Below, piece by piece: positions 8,598 through 17,982 of a DNA stretch of 64,000 nt. The position numbers and the translations under genes were made by a program. The DNA comes from JACKFE01 sp050248735 (GTDB taxonomy: Bacteria > Nitrospirota > Nitrospiria > Nitrospirales > UBA8639): the NCBI GenBank assembly GCA_050248735.1, contig JBFWRU010000002.1:310001-374000 (forward strand), written 5' to 3'. Positions within the stretch are counted from its first letter, which is position 1; the number at the start of each line of letters is the position of its first letter. A model generated the notes under the pieces. It was given only the letters and a program-made list of their open reading frames with translations, was not told the origin of the DNA and did no database searches.

Positions 8598-9623
8598 ATG
8601 GGTTTGCGCATCGTGCTTTTCGTCGTCGGAATCCTATTAGGGGTAGCATTGGGATGGGAATTGTTTGATGGGCATCCATGGGTGCTTGGACTCAGTGCGG
8701 TAACCGGCTTCCTGACGAGTATCCTGGTGTTGGTCGCAGAAGTGCAATGGCGAAAATTGCCATTTGGCTTGAACCTGTGGGGAGGAATCGGACTGTTGGC
8801 CGGGCTGATTGTCGCCGGGCTTATCGGGATGTTGACGGGATTGGTGGGGACGGCGTCTCACTCTCCATTTTCCATGGTGGCTTGCCTGGTCTTATTCCTT
8901 GCCGTGCCCTACTGGGGCATGTCGGTCGGTCTTCGTTTCGGTGAGGAAGGCTGGGGAATAAACCCTCCAGTTGTCGGAACGGGGGAAAGTATCTTTACTC
9001 CCAAATTGCTGGATACCAGTGTGATTATTGATGGGCGAATTGCCGATTTGTGTGAGACAGGGTTTATTGAAGGCTCCTTGGTGGTTCCTCAGTTCATTCT
9101 TCAAGAGTTACAGCATATTTCCGATTCCTCTGATGGCCTGAAGCGGGCACGGGGCAGACGGGGACTGGATATTTTAAACGTCATCCAAAAAATGGTGAAT
9201 ATCAAGGTGGAAATTGTGGAAGATGATTTCCCGCATGTCAAAGAAGTTGACACCAAACTCATTGAATTAGCCAAAAAAATGGATGCGAAGGTCTTAACGA
9301 ACGATTTTAATCTGAATAAAGTTGCGGGTATTCAGGGAGTCAAAGTCTTGAACATCAATGATTTGTGCAATGCGCTGAAACCCGTGGTCTTGCCTGGAGA
9401 GGCCATCAAGGTGTTTGTGTTGAAAGAAGGCAAGGAAAATGGTCAGGGCATTGCCTATCTGGATGATGGCACCATGGTGGTGGTCGATCATGCCAAGCGG
9501 TGGATTGGGAAAAATGTGGATGTCATTGTCACCAGCGTGTTGCAAACCAGTGCCGGCCGGATGATCTTTACCCGCATTAAAGAAGAAACCGAAAGCGAGG
9601 AGCTCAGCTTCGCGCGTGTCTAA
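8598..9623 (+). CDS. PIN/TRAM domain membrane protein (YacL-like)
   Basis: A 341-residue protein with four hydrophobic segments in the first 115 residues, then a PIN nuclease-like domain from LLDTSVIIDGRIADL (acidic residues in LDTS, IDG, the E of LQELQ, and VLTNDFNLN), and a C-terminal TRAM domain (about 265-335). This is the YacL architecture. Homologues often sit beside ispD, as here: the stop overlaps the ispD start. The function is not settled; RNA binding or cleavage is inferred. GGAAAGGAG at 8580-8589 supports the ATG at 8598 over earlier starts. Confidence 0.88.
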   Translation: MGLRIVLFVVGILLGVALGWELFDGHPWVLGLSAVTGFLTSILVLVAEVQWRKLPFGLNLWGGIGLLAGLIVAGLIGMLTGLVGTASHSPFSMVACLVLFLAVPYWGMSVGLRFGEEGWGINPPVVGTGESIFTPKLLDTSVIIDGRIADLCETGFIEGSLVVPQFILQELQHISDSSDGLKRARGRRGLDILNVIQKMVNIKVEIVEDDFPHVKEVDTKLIELAKKMDAKVLTNDFNLNKVAGIQGVKVLNINDLCNALKPVVLPGEAIKVFVLKEGKENGQGIAYLDDGTMVVVDHAKRWIGKNVDVIVTSVLQTSAGRMIFTRIKEETESEELSFARV

Positions 9624-10338
9624 CTCAGTCGTGGCGGTTGTTCCTGCCGCGGGCCAAGGTGCTCGCATGGGAAGCCACACCCCCAAGCAATACCTCACCC
9701 TGGGTGAGGTCCCCATCCTGGTCTATTGCTTGAAAGTCCTTCAACATGTGTCCGATATCGACTCCATCATCTTGTCAGTGCCGGAGTCTGATCGGGATTT
9801 TTGCCGGCAGGACATTGTCCTGGCTCATCATCTGACCAAGGTTTCCCAAGTGGTGGCTGGCGGCCGGAGGCGTCAGGATTCTGTTCGTCATGGGGTTGCG
9901 GGGTTCACGACGGCACCGGGTATTGTCCTTGTCCATGACGGAGTGCGCCCTTTTATTGATGAACGGATGGTCCGCAATGTGATCGATGTCGCCAGAAGGA
10001 CCGGGGCGGCAGTAGCCGCCATGCCTCTTCATGATACGGTCAAACGAGTGGGGTCTGACCGTCTCATACGGGAAACGTTGAATCGGGAGGAATTGTGGCA
10101 GATTCAAACTCCTCAAGCCTTTCGATATGATTGGCTGGTTGAGGGACATCGCCTGGCGCAGGAGCAAGGGTGGGAGGTCACCGATGATGCGGCTATTATC
10201 GAAAGACTGGGATACCCGGTTTCCGTTGTGGAGGGCAGTTGTTTTAATATAAAGATCACAAGGCCGGAAGATTTGATTCTGGGGGAAGCGATTCGGCAAG
10301 CCGGTAGTGACCTAGGATTATTCCAGGGAGAACATTAG
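9616..10338 (+). CDS. ispD: 2-C-methyl-D-erythritol 4-phosphate cytidylyltransferase
   Basis: The 240-residue IspD of the MEP isoprenoid pathway, which makes CDP-methylerythritol. It opens with VAVVPAAGQGARMG and KQYLTLG, the CTP-binding loop. VHDGVRPF, MPLHDTVKR, LWQIQTPQAF and TDDAAIIERLG are family signatures, and KITRPEDL is near the end. It starts with GTG inside the end of the PIN/TRAM gene (8-bp overlap) and is followed 20 bases later by ispF, the next-but-one enzyme of the pathway. Confidence 0.95.
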   Translation: MSNSVVAVVPAAGQGARMGSHTPKQYLTLGEVPILVYCLKVLQHVSDIDSIILSVPESDRDFCRQDIVLAHHLTKVSQVVAGGRRRQDSVRHGVAGFTTAPGIVLVHDGVRPFIDERMVRNVIDVARRTGAAVAAMPLHDTVKRVGSDRLIRETLNREELWQIQTPQAFRYDWLVEGHRLAQEQGWEVTDDAAIIERLGYPVSVVEGSCFNIKITRPEDLILGEAIRQAGSDLGLFQGEH

Positions 10339-10358
10339 CCCGGAAAGGACAGTCTTCA

Positions 10359-10841
10359 ATGAGAGTTGGGCAAGGTTATGACATCCATCCCTTCAAGGAA
10401 GGGCGTCCTCTTATTATGGGAGGAGTCCGAATTCCTCATACTCATGGCTTGGATGGACATTCGGATGCCGATGTCTTAACTCATGCAGTCTGTGACGCCC
10501 TCCTGGGGGCAATGGGGGAAGGAGATCTGGGCACCCGGTATCCAAGCAACAATCCTGCCTTTAAAAATATGGACAGTTTACAGATGCTGGCGAGCGTGAT
10601 GGAAACTTTGTCCCAAAAAGGTTATATCCTGGTCAACCTGGATACAGTCATATTGGCGCAGTCTCCCAAATTGGCTCCATTTATGAAAGCGATGAAGGAG
10701 AGTTTGGTAAAGGTGTTGGCTGCACAAAATGACCAAGTCAATGTCAAAGTGAAGAGCGGTGAAGGAATCGGAATGATTGGTCGAGCGGAAGGTATTGCAG
10801 TCATGGCGAGTTGCTTGATCGAGTCTGGTGGTCGACTTTGA
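10359..10841 (+). CDS. ispF: 2-C-methyl-D-erythritol 2,4-cyclodiphosphate synthase
   Basis: A 160-residue IspF, usual size. The zinc ligands are visible: Asp8 and His10 in GYDIHPF and the His in LTHAVCDALLGA. DGHSDADV and GDLGTRYP are substrate motifs, and VKSGEGIGMIGRAEG is the C-terminal signature. It cyclises CDP-methylerythritol 2-phosphate. It sits directly after ispD; the intervening kinase IspE is not in the window. AAAGGA about 11 bases upstream supports the start. Confidence 0.95.
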   Translation: MRVGQGYDIHPFKEGRPLIMGGVRIPHTHGLDGHSDADVLTHAVCDALLGAMGEGDLGTRYPSNNPAFKNMDSLQMLASVMETLSQKGYILVNLDTVILAQSPKLAPFMKAMKESLVKVLAAQNDQVNVKVKSGEGIGMIGRAEGIAVMASCLIESGGRL

Positions 10842-10874
10842 TATCCGGGTTGTTGATGATGCGATAAGAAATCC

Positions 10875-11525
10875 ATGCGAATCTTCCGTCGAATAACAGA
10901 TGATTTACATGCCGTATTTGAACGGGATCCTGCAGCCACCAGCCGTCTAGAGGTGTTTCTCACTTATTCCGGCTTTCATGCCCTGCTGGCCTATCGATTG
11001 ACCCATGTCCTTTCGGAATGGGGAATTCCCCTCATCCCAAGAGTCATCTCTCAGTTGGCCCGATGGGTGACTGGGATTGAAATCCATCCTAAAGCGATCA
11101 TTGGTAGAGGCTTTTTCATCGATCATGGAATGGGTGTGGTGATTGGAGAAACGGCCATCATTGGTGATTTTGTCACCTTGTTTCAAGGGGTGACGCTGGG
11201 AGGAACGGGCAAGGATCGCGGAAAGCGGCATCCCACCCTGGGTAACCATGTGGTCGTCGGTGCCGGGGCGAAGGTCTTAGGCAATATCACCATTGGGGAT
11301 TTTGTCAAAATCGGGGCCAATTCGGTGGTGCTTCGCTCGGTTCCCTCCAATTCCACGGTTATTGGCATTCCGGGACGAATCATTAAAACCATTAGCGATG
11401 CGCTTCCGGAAGCTACCATGGATCATACCAATGTCCCTGACCCCATTGCGGAACGGTTTGAGGCCATGGAACAGGAACTCATTCTATTGCGAAAAAAAAT
11501 AGACGAATCCGGTTCCCGCAGGTAA
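10875..11525 (+). CDS. cysE: Serine O-acetyltransferase
   Basis: A 216-residue acetyltransferase of the CysE family, the first step from serine to cysteine. The helical N-terminal part is short, as in epsilon-type CysE. The left-handed beta-helix begins at IEIHPKAIIGRGFFIDHGMG with GVVIGETA, then QGVTLGGTG, KRHPTLGNHVVVGAGAKVLG and PSNSTVIGIPGR. The catalytic His/Asp pair lies in IDHGMG. It follows ispF by 33 bases, a common arrangement near ispDF and cysS. Confidence 0.93.
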   Translation: MRIFRRITDDLHAVFERDPAATSRLEVFLTYSGFHALLAYRLTHVLSEWGIPLIPRVISQLARWVTGIEIHPKAIIGRGFFIDHGMGVVIGETAIIGDFVTLFQGVTLGGTGKDRGKRHPTLGNHVVVGAGAKVLGNITIGDFVKIGANSVVLRSVPSNSTVIGIPGRIIKTISDALPEATMDHTNVPDPIAERFEAMEQELILLRKKIDESGSRR

Positions 11526-11629
11526 TCTGCACAATGGGGGCTCAGGAGTTGTCAGAAAAGGGTCGCTCCCTTACACTATTGAAGCAAGGGTTCACCAATG
11601 ATTAATGATTTGGAAGGGGAGGCAATCTT

Positions 11630-12571
11630 GTGAGCGGAACAATGGCCATGACACCGCGGGTGAGAGAAATTTTACGGAATTATGATGGGAATCCACCGGG
11701 AGTGCTCAATAACCTGGCTCGGCTCCTGCTGAACGGGCGTTTAGCCGGAACGGGACGGTTGGTCATTCTCCCGGTTGATCAAGGGTTTGAGCATGGTCCT
11801 GCCAGGAGTTTCGCCGTGAATCCCCTTGGATACGACCCAACCTACCACTTTCAATTGGGTATTGAGGCCGGTTGTAATGCCTATGCGGCCCCCTTGGGTT
11901 TTCTGGAGGCTGGAGCGGGTGAATATGCCGGACAAATTCCTCTCATCCTCAAGTTGAATAACAATGATTCCTTGTTGGACAACAAAGACCCCAATTCCGC
12001 CATTACCGGAAGTGTGAGAGATGCCTTGCGTTTGGGATGTTCCGCGGTGGGCTACACAATTTATCCGGGATCAGCACATAGCCAGGAGATGTATCAACAT
12101 CTCAGGGAGATTGCCGAAGAGGCCAAATCCTACGGCCTTGCAGTGGTGGTGTGGTCCTATCCCCGTGGTTCAGGATTAAGCAAAGAAGGGGAGACCGCCA
12201 TGGATGTCGTGGCGTATGCTGCCCAAATTGCCGCTCAACTCGGAGCACATATTATTAAAGTGAAAGTGCCAAGCAGTCACTTGGAACAGAGCGCCGCCAA
12301 AAAGGTCTATGAGGCTGAAAAAATTCCCATTGGAACGACGGCTGACCGCATTCGCCATGTCGTTCAAAGTGCCTTCAACGGACGCCGTATTGTTATCTTT
12401 TCCGGAGGTGCCAAAGGAGAAGATCAGAAGCTCTTTGACGAAGCCAGGGCCATTCGGGATGGTGGAGGGTTCGGATCAATCATCGGAAGAAATTCTTTCC
12501 AGCGGCAGAAGCCGCAAGCCCTGGAGTTTTTGTCCAACGTTATGAAAATTTATGCCGGTGATTTGAAGTAA
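11630..12571 (+). CDS. fbaB: Class I fructose-bisphosphate aldolase, DhnA type
   Basis: A 313-residue archaeal-type (DhnA) class I aldolase, which splits or forms fructose-1,6-bisphosphate through a lysine Schiff base. ILPVDQGFEHGP at about 46-57, GYTIYPGS with the active-site Tyr, the Schiff-base lysine region HIIKVKVP (Lys210/Lys212), and the phosphate site FSGGAKG and GSIIGRN are visible. It starts with GTG, supported by AGGGGAGG at 11614-11621. With fbp it serves gluconeogenesis, feeding the glycogen genes. Confidence 0.92.
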   Translation: MSGTMAMTPRVREILRNYDGNPPGVLNNLARLLLNGRLAGTGRLVILPVDQGFEHGPARSFAVNPLGYDPTYHFQLGIEAGCNAYAAPLGFLEAGAGEYAGQIPLILKLNNNDSLLDNKDPNSAITGSVRDALRLGCSAVGYTIYPGSAHSQEMYQHLREIAEEAKSYGLAVVVWSYPRGSGLSKEGETAMDVVAYAAQIAAQLGAHIIKVKVPSSHLEQSAAKKVYEAEKIPIGTTADRIRHVVQSAFNGRRIVIFSGGAKGEDQKLFDEARAIRDGGGFGSIIGRNSFQRQKPQALEFLSNVMKIYAGDLK

Positions 12572-12701
12572 GCCTACTTTAAGATTTTAAGATAAATTGA
12601 CGGGAAATTTTATAATCATATCTGCTGTTCTTCCAAAAAAGGACTAGCTGAATCGTTCGAAAGCTATCCTTTCTGGAAGGGTAAGCTCGGAGGATTCGGT
12701 G

Positions 12702-12926
12702 ATGATGGAATTTTCCTATATGCATATTATTATTTTAATTAGTTCAAACATGTCATTGGCATATTTAAGTTATAGACTCTTTATTCGATATTTAACTGAT
12801 ATACAGGGTCATAAAGTGTCTTTGGTTAAACTTGGTATGGCGTATAGCGGGATGCTTTTGGCTCCAATCCTACAATTTCTAATTTTATTTGGGGTTTTAA
12901 GAATGTTAAATGGTTTTCAGGGGTAG
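12702..12926 (+). CDS. Small two-helix membrane protein
   Basis: A 74-residue protein with two hydrophobic helices (HIIILISSNMSLAYLSY and GMLLAPILQFLILFGVL) joined by a basic loop. CGGAGG about 8 bases before the ATG at 12702 supports translation (an in-frame GTG at 12699 is also possible). It is AT-rich compared with its neighbours, and a TATAAT at 12611-12616 lies upstream. Its last 10 bases overlap the end of convergent gdhA. The function is unknown. Confidence 0.55.
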   Translation: MMEFSYMHIIILISSNMSLAYLSYRLFIRYLTDIQGHKVSLVKLGMAYSGMLLAPILQFLILFGVLRMLNGFQG

Positions 12927-14191
12927 AGTCCGCGGCATTCGTGAGCCTGAGCGACTTCCTGAATTCCAGCCATGAGTGCCGCCATCCTTAACGAAACGTG
13001 TTTTTCCTTTGCCAGTGCGACAATCCGCTGAAAAGCCGTTATCATAATTTCATGCAGTCTTGCATGAATATCGGTTACTTTCCATGAATATCGCTGAGCA
13101 TCCTGAACCCATTCAAAATACGAAACGATCACCCCGCCGGAATTGGCCAGAATATCCGGAACCATGACAATGCCCCGGTCTTGAAGGATCGCATCGGCGG
13201 CCAATGTGGTGGGACCGTTTGCTGCTTCTACTACAAATTGACAGTCCAATTTCGCGGCATTCCGATCCGTAATTTGGTCGGCTACGGCGGCGGGGATTAA
13301 GACCTGGCAGGGAAGAGTAAGGAGATCTTCATTGAAAACCCGGTCTCCAAAACCTGTCAGAGAAGGAATAGGTGTTTTATCTTGTGAGCAACGGGCAAAA
13401 AGGGTTGGAATGTCCAAACCCTTGGGATTGTAAAGCCCACCGAGTTGGTCGCTGATCCCCACGATCCTGGCGCCACGCTCATGGAGTAGCCTGGCTGTAT
13501 GAGAACCGACATTGCCGAATCCTTGAATGACGATGGTGGCATCGGTGATGGAGCGGTCCTTATGACGCAGAGTTTCCACGGTGATGTCCGCCACTCCCCG
13601 GCCGGTGGCTTCTTCCCGCCCCAAGCTCCCTCCGATAGAGAGAGGTTTCCCCGTCACAATACCATGGACCGAATAACCCACTTGTTGCGAATACGTATCC
13701 ATGATCCATGCCATGACTTGGGGCGTAGTTCCAATATCCGGTGCGGGAATATCTTTTTCCGGTCCAAGTATAGGGGATATTTCCGCGATGTACCGTCTGG
13801 TCAACCGTTCAAGTTCTGGCGATGACAGGTCGACCGGATTCACAGCTACCCCACCTTTCGCTCCACCATAGGGTAGGCCTGCAATGGCCGTCTTCCAGGT
13901 CATCCACATCGCCAAAGCCGCCACCTCACCCAGGCACACCTCCGGGTGATAGCGAATGCCCCCTTTAGTGGGGCCGCGGGACATATCATGTTGAACCCGA
14001 TATCCGCGAAAGACCTTGACGTCACCGTTATCCATGCGGACGGGCACACTGACACAAAAAGAACGTTGGGGAGCCTTGAGCCGTTCCCACAAATTGGGGT
14101 TGAGATGTAATAAATGGGCGGCTTCTTCAAATTGGGCTACGGCCAAATGGAAGGAAGGATGATCGAATTCCTTGGAGATTTCAGTTGTCAT
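12917..14191 (-). CDS. gdhA: Glu/Leu/Phe/Val dehydrogenase (glutamate dehydrogenase)
   Basis: A 424-residue amino-acid dehydrogenase of the hexameric GluDH type that links 2-oxoglutarate plus ammonium to glutamate. VFRGYRVQHDMSRGPTKGG is the substrate loop. The catalytic lysine is in LPYGGAKGGV, PAPDIGT follows, and SLGREEATGRG leads into the Rossmann domain with IQGFGNVGSHTA. VEAANGPTT and ANSGGVIVSYFEW are C-terminal signatures. Length is usual (about 420). NAD or NADP preference cannot be decided. Confidence 0.93.
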   Translation of the reverse strand: MTTEISKEFDHPSFHLAVAQFEEAAHLLHLNPNLWERLKAPQRSFCVSVPVRMDNGDVKVFRGYRVQHDMSRGPTKGGIRYHPEVCLGEVAALAMWMTWKTAIAGLPYGGAKGGVAVNPVDLSSPELERLTRRYIAEISPILGPEKDIPAPDIGTTPQVMAWIMDTYSQQVGYSVHGIVTGKPLSIGGSLGREEATGRGVADITVETLRHKDRSITDATIVIQGFGNVGSHTARLLHERGARIVGISDQLGGLYNPKGLDIPTLFARCSQDKTPIPSLTGFGDRVFNEDLLTLPCQVLIPAAVADQITDRNAAKLDCQFVVEAANGPTTLAADAILQDRGIVMVPDILANSGGVIVSYFEWVQDAQRYSWKVTDIHARLHEIMITAFQRIVALAKEKHVSLRMAALMAGIQEVAQAHECRGLYP

Positions 14192-14306
14192 TGAGCGTGT
14201 GAAGGTTAGTGGTCGGAATCATATTTTTATTTTCTTCAGTATACCAAATTGGTTGTCAGGTGTTGATGGAGTCAGAATAACATTTTGCCGCCTTCAGTGG
14301 TCAGCC

Positions 14307-15041
14307 TCAATACAATACTTTGACGAGATACAACCCTTGAGGAGGAGCCGTTTCACCGGCGGCTCGTCTATCCCTCGCTTCAAGAATGGCCTGAATATCA
14401 TCCGGCTCTCGTCTCTTTCGTCCGACTTCCACAACGGTGCCAACGATGGTGCGAACCATTTGTTTGAGAAAACGGTCGGCTTCGATCCGAATCGTCAAGA
14501 GATCTTCATGTTGGTGAAGGGCCATCTGGGAGATGCGGCAAATCTGGTGGTGCGATCCGGCTCTTGGACCTTCAAAAGATGAACAATCGTATGTGCCGAT
14601 CAACCAAGGAATCGTCCGTTGCATCCGGGAAAGATCCAGGGAGGTATGGATGTGCCAGACTCGATTGCGGTCGAGCGCCGATCTGGAAGGATGAAGGCGG
14701 ATACGGTATTCGTAAACTTTCCCTCTTGCACTATAACGGGCATGGAAAGTGTCTGCGACGTATTCGCTTTGGAGAACGGCAATATCCCTGGGAAGGTACC
14801 GGTTGAGGGCTTGAGCCCATTTAGGAGATGAAAGGTTTTTATCGGAATGAAAACTTGCTACTTGTCCTAAGGCATGCACTCCTGCGTCGGTTCGTCCTGC
14901 CCCGACCACCGGAATGTGGTGTTGAGTGATCTGGAGTAGTGCCTGTTCCAACTGTCCTTGGATGGTTGGTAGGTTGGGTTGTTGCTGCCAACCCGCATAG
15001 GCCGTGCCTTCGTATTCCAGTGTCAACTTAATGGTAGGCAT
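14307..15041 (-). CDS. truA: tRNA pseudouridine synthase A
   Basis: TruA makes pseudouridine at positions 38-40 of tRNA anticodon arms. From the ATG at 15039-15041 the product is 244 residues, starting MPTIKLTLEYEGTAYAGWQQ. The catalytic Asp is in GAGRTDAGVHALGQV, with NRYLPRDIAV and FLKQMVRTIVG further on. An upstream GTG at 15074 would add 11 residues; the family alignment favours the ATG. It ends about 115 bases from the divergent gdhA start. Confidence 0.92.
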   Translation of the reverse strand: MPTIKLTLEYEGTAYAGWQQQPNLPTIQGQLEQALLQITQHHIPVVGAGRTDAGVHALGQVASFHSDKNLSSPKWAQALNRYLPRDIAVLQSEYVADTFHARYSARGKVYEYRIRLHPSRSALDRNRVWHIHTSLDLSRMQRTIPWLIGTYDCSSFEGPRAGSHHQICRISQMALHQHEDLLTIRIEADRFLKQMVRTIVGTVVEVGRKRREPDDIQAILEARDRRAAGETAPPQGLYLVKVLY

Positions 15042-15138
15042 CGGGACCGAGACGACCCATGGTATTTGATACACTCACTGCGTCACAGTTAAAAACGACT
15101 CCCACCATAAAATCTTACCGAGAAAAGTGCAAGGGAGG

Positions 15139-15178
15139 GGCATGTTCCATCAGCATGATTTCAACGGGAGAACATGCC
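15139..15178. repeat. Inverted repeat GGCATGTTC / GAACATGCC
   Basis: A perfect 9-bp inverted repeat (15139-15147 and 15170-15178) with a 22-base spacer lies between the amidase stop and the truA start, on the upstream side of truA. It may be a protein-binding site or an RNA stem. No T-run follows. Confidence 0.35.
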
Positions 15179-15228
15179 TGCTGAGGTTCGCCAGGTGCGG
15201 GTTCGTTCTGATTTCAGGAGAGAAGGAT

Positions 15229-16467
15229 TTATTGTAAGGCCGTTTGAAGGGGAGTGATATAGGCTTTTATGCCTTCGAAAATTCCATGAGCCATGCGCTT
15301 CTGAAAGGTCGCGCTTTTCAGTAATTTCTCTTCTGTCGGATTGGAGATGAAGGCGATTTCGGCCAAAATGGCCGGCATGGTCGTCATCCGAAGCACGAAG
15401 AACGGTGCAGTTTTTACTCCGTGATCTTTAATTTTGTAAAAAGAATGTAAATGCTTCACTAGGGCCTTTTTGGTTGTCCAGGCCAGTTCCCGTGAGTCGT
15501 CAATTTTTTTATCGTTTAATTTATCAGCCAAAATAAATTGCCAGGCCGGGGCGTTATCCTTCAGCGGGGTTCCATTTTCCCTGGCTGCGACTTCCAGTGC
15601 GCGAGGATCGCTCGCTTCGCCAAAATGGTAAAACTCCAAACCCTTGATCGAAGTTTGCGGATGTGAATTGATATGGATGGAAAGAAAAAGGTCTCCCTTT
15701 TCCTGATTGGCGAATTTGGCCCGATCTTCAAGTTCAATAAATTCGTCCTTTTCACGGGTCATGAGCACTTTGACAGAGGGTTCTTTTTGGAGAATGTCCC
15801 GTAATTGTAAGGCGATGGACAAAACCGCATCCTTTTCACGGGTGCCGGATTTTCCTAAGGCCCCTGGATCTTTCCCGCCATGGCCAGGATCAAGAACTAT
15901 CAGGAAATCCCGTTTGACCGGAGGAGGGGGAAGGATCACCTCCGGCTCCTTTGCTGGAGCGGGAGCAGGGGGAGTCTGTACGACTTCTGCCCCTTTTGAG
16001 GACGGATACAGGTCCAACACCAACCGGGATGGACCGTTCAGCAGATACCATTTATATCGTGTCCACCCTTGCATGGGAACCGACAGAAGGACGGATCCTG
16101 TGGCGGTGGGGTTTAATGTCAGATCCGGTGGAAACTTGTCATTGGTGAGTTTTGCTGTAATGTCGGTTGGGATCGTTGTGTTGGGGAGTTCAATGTGGAA
16201 ATGGGTAGAAGTCCGACTCTCTTTCGGTCCTGGGGCCAATTTGCCTGACAAATCCAACACGATCCGTGTAAACTTTTTATGGCGGTGAGCGCGAACATTG
16301 CGTACCTGGATATTGGAAGAGCGGGAAGCGGTTTGATAGAGAAAGGCTGAGGAAGCCGGTTGACTCAAACTCAGAAGGGGACGATCCATTCCCTGACTCA
16401 TGGATGGAAGAGCCAGGAATAGCGGAATGAGCCGAATGAGGAGGGAGAAAAATGGATGAAAGCGCAT
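15229..16467 (-). CDS. N-acetylmuramoyl-L-alanine amidase (AMIN + Amidase_3, AmiC-like)
   Basis: A 412-residue periplasmic amidase that cuts the stem peptide from peptidoglycan. It begins MRFHPFFSLLIRLIPLFLAL, a signal peptide, which fixes the start at 16467. An AMIN domain (about 55-150) is followed by a Pro/Ala-rich linker. The Amidase_3 domain starts VLDPGHGGKDPGALG (zinc His) and shows the second zinc Glu in the region VLMTREKDEFIELEDRA, SIHINSHP, and the catalytic Glu in PAILAEIAFISNP. It is divergent from the NYN gene, and truA lies downstream on the same strand. Confidence 0.92.
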   Translation of the reverse strand: MRFHPFFSLLIRLIPLFLALPSMSQGMDRPLLSLSQPASSAFLYQTASRSSNIQVRNVRAHRHKKFTRIVLDLSGKLAPGPKESRTSTHFHIELPNTTIPTDITAKLTNDKFPPDLTLNPTATGSVLLSVPMQGWTRYKWYLLNGPSRLVLDLYPSSKGAEVVQTPPAPAPAKEPEVILPPPPVKRDFLIVLDPGHGGKDPGALGKSGTREKDAVLSIALQLRDILQKEPSVKVLMTREKDEFIELEDRAKFANQEKGDLFLSIHINSHPQTSIKGLEFYHFGEASDPRALEVAARENGTPLKDNAPAWQFILADKLNDKKIDDSRELAWTTKKALVKHLHSFYKIKDHGVKTAPFFVLRMTTMPAILAEIAFISNPTEEKLLKSATFQKRMAHGIFEGIKAYITPLQTALQ

Positions 16468-16588
16468 AACGTCAAATAATCTATATCTTTTTTCGCAGAT
16501 GAATCCTTTCTTGTCAAGCCAACAGAGTCCGTGATGGGTTTGGGAAGGCGGATTGGAGGAAGCATCGAATGGAGGATCATCGTTCGAA

Positions 16589-17128
16589 ATGAAACCGAAG
16601 CACCTGCTCATCGATGGATACAACCTGTTGGGGAAGATAAAGGGTACGCCCGGTCGGTCTGATCAGAGCCTGGAGCAGAACCGGGAAGCGGTCATTACCC
16701 GGTTGAGTTGCTATGCTCAGCAGGTAGGATGTGCGGTGACGATTGTCTTTGACGCATGGAAACAACAGGGACAATTACGACAGGTGATGCATCGAGCAGG
16801 GGTGACAGTCATGTATTCGGAGACCGGTGAGAAAGCGGACCAGGTGATTCAACAGTTGGTCCGTTCCGGAGGAAAAGGGTTGGCGGTTGTGAGTTCAGAT
16901 CATGAAGTGCTGGCAGTGGCCCAGGCTCATGGAGCCTTTCTTATTCGGTCGGAAGAATTTGCCAACCGGTTGAGTGAGCCTTCACGGTCCGGCCGTTCTC
17001 CGTCTAATCAACGTGGAGGGCCGGATAGAGAGGAAGAGGAGCCCCTCAGATCGAAAGAGAAAAAAGGCAATCCTCGCAAATTGCCCAAAAAGGTTCGGCA
17101 ACGGAATCGGATTATGAAGAAATTTTAA
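16589..17128 (+). CDS. YacP-like NYN domain protein
   Basis: A 179-residue protein of the YacP/Rae1 NYN group, PIN-like ribonucleases acting on mRNA at the ribosome in Bacillus. It starts MKPKHLLIDGYNLLG (first Asp of the acidic centre), has IVFDAW, and ends the domain at EKADQVIQQLVRSG and VVSSDHEVLAVA. The C-terminal 45 residues are strongly charged, ending KLPKKVRQRNRIMKKF. A TTG at 16553 would add 12 residues, but the ATG fits the family start. The last 17 bases overlap convergent tatD. Confidence 0.83.
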   Translation: MKPKHLLIDGYNLLGKIKGTPGRSDQSLEQNREAVITRLSCYAQQVGCAVTIVFDAWKQQGQLRQVMHRAGVTVMYSETGEKADQVIQQLVRSGGKGLAVVSSDHEVLAVAQAHGAFLIRSEEFANRLSEPSRSGRSPSNQRGGPDREEEEPLRSKEKKGNPRKLPKKVRQRNRIMKKF

Positions 17129-17894
17129 ATAATCGTTTGGCATTCGCCGAAGTGAGTTTGGCCACCTGAGCCAGTCCGGTAGGGGAGTCTCCATATTTAA
17201 TGGCTGCAATTTGTTCGGCCACCAATTTTACGTAAGCCGATTCGTTGCGTTTTCCTCGAAAAGGGATGGGGGTCAGATAGGGAGCGTCCGTTTCGATGAG
17301 CAAGCGATCATCGGGAACGGTTTGGACAATATCCCTCAATGCCTGGGCATTTCGAAAGGTAATAATGCCGGAAAAGGAAAGGTAAAACCCCAGTTCCAGT
17401 GCTTTGTTTGCTAGCCCGGCATCTTCGGAAAAGCAATGAAAGACGCCACCCAGTTCCTGCGCCCGTTCCTCTTTCAGTATTCGAATGGTATCTTCTTTGG
17501 CCTCGCGTGTGTGAATGACTAATGGGAGCCCCAGGTCACGTGCCAGTTGGATTTGCTCCCGAAACCGGTGTCGTTGTACATCGTGAGGCGAATGGTCATA
17601 GTGAAAATCAAGACCGATTTCTCCAAAGGCGACGACTTTGGAATGGCGAGCCAATTCGCGTAATTGGGGATACCAATCGGGTTGAATTCCCTTGGTTTCG
17701 TGAGGATGGACGCCCACAGTGGCGAAGACGTGTTCCCGGTTCGCTGCTAATTCCACGGCCGATCGACTTGAGTTTAAATCGCAGCCAATAGTAATAAAGG
17801 TTGTTACGCCTGCTTGAGCCGCACGCAGGAACATGTCTTCCCGATCGGGATCATAGCGCGGGTCGTCTAAATGGACATGGGTATCAATCAACAT
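17112..17894 (-). CDS. tatD: TatD family metal-dependent hydrolase/DNase
   Basis: A 260-residue TIM-barrel hydrolase with the two-metal TatD site: IDTHVHLDD at the N-terminus, GEIGLDFHYD, VIHTREA, FHCFSED and LLIETDAPYLTP. Members are 3'-5' DNases or deoxyribonucleases. Size is typical. It overlaps the end of the convergent NYN gene by 17 bp and diverges from the PAP2 gene. Confidence 0.92.
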   Translation of the reverse strand: MLIDTHVHLDDPRYDPDREDMFLRAAQAGVTTFITIGCDLNSSRSAVELAANREHVFATVGVHPHETKGIQPDWYPQLRELARHSKVVAFGEIGLDFHYDHSPHDVQRHRFREQIQLARDLGLPLVIHTREAKEDTIRILKEERAQELGGVFHCFSEDAGLANKALELGFYLSFSGIITFRNAQALRDIVQTVPDDRLLIETDAPYLTPIPFRGKRNESAYVKLVAEQIAAIKYGDSPTGLAQVAKLTSANAKRLFKISS

Positions 17895-17982
17895 CTGGAG
17901 ATTATCCTAATGGAACGAGCCTGGTGTTGTCAGTGAATCATTGCCGAAAAGTTTTAGTCAATGCCATGAATCTGATCGGGTC

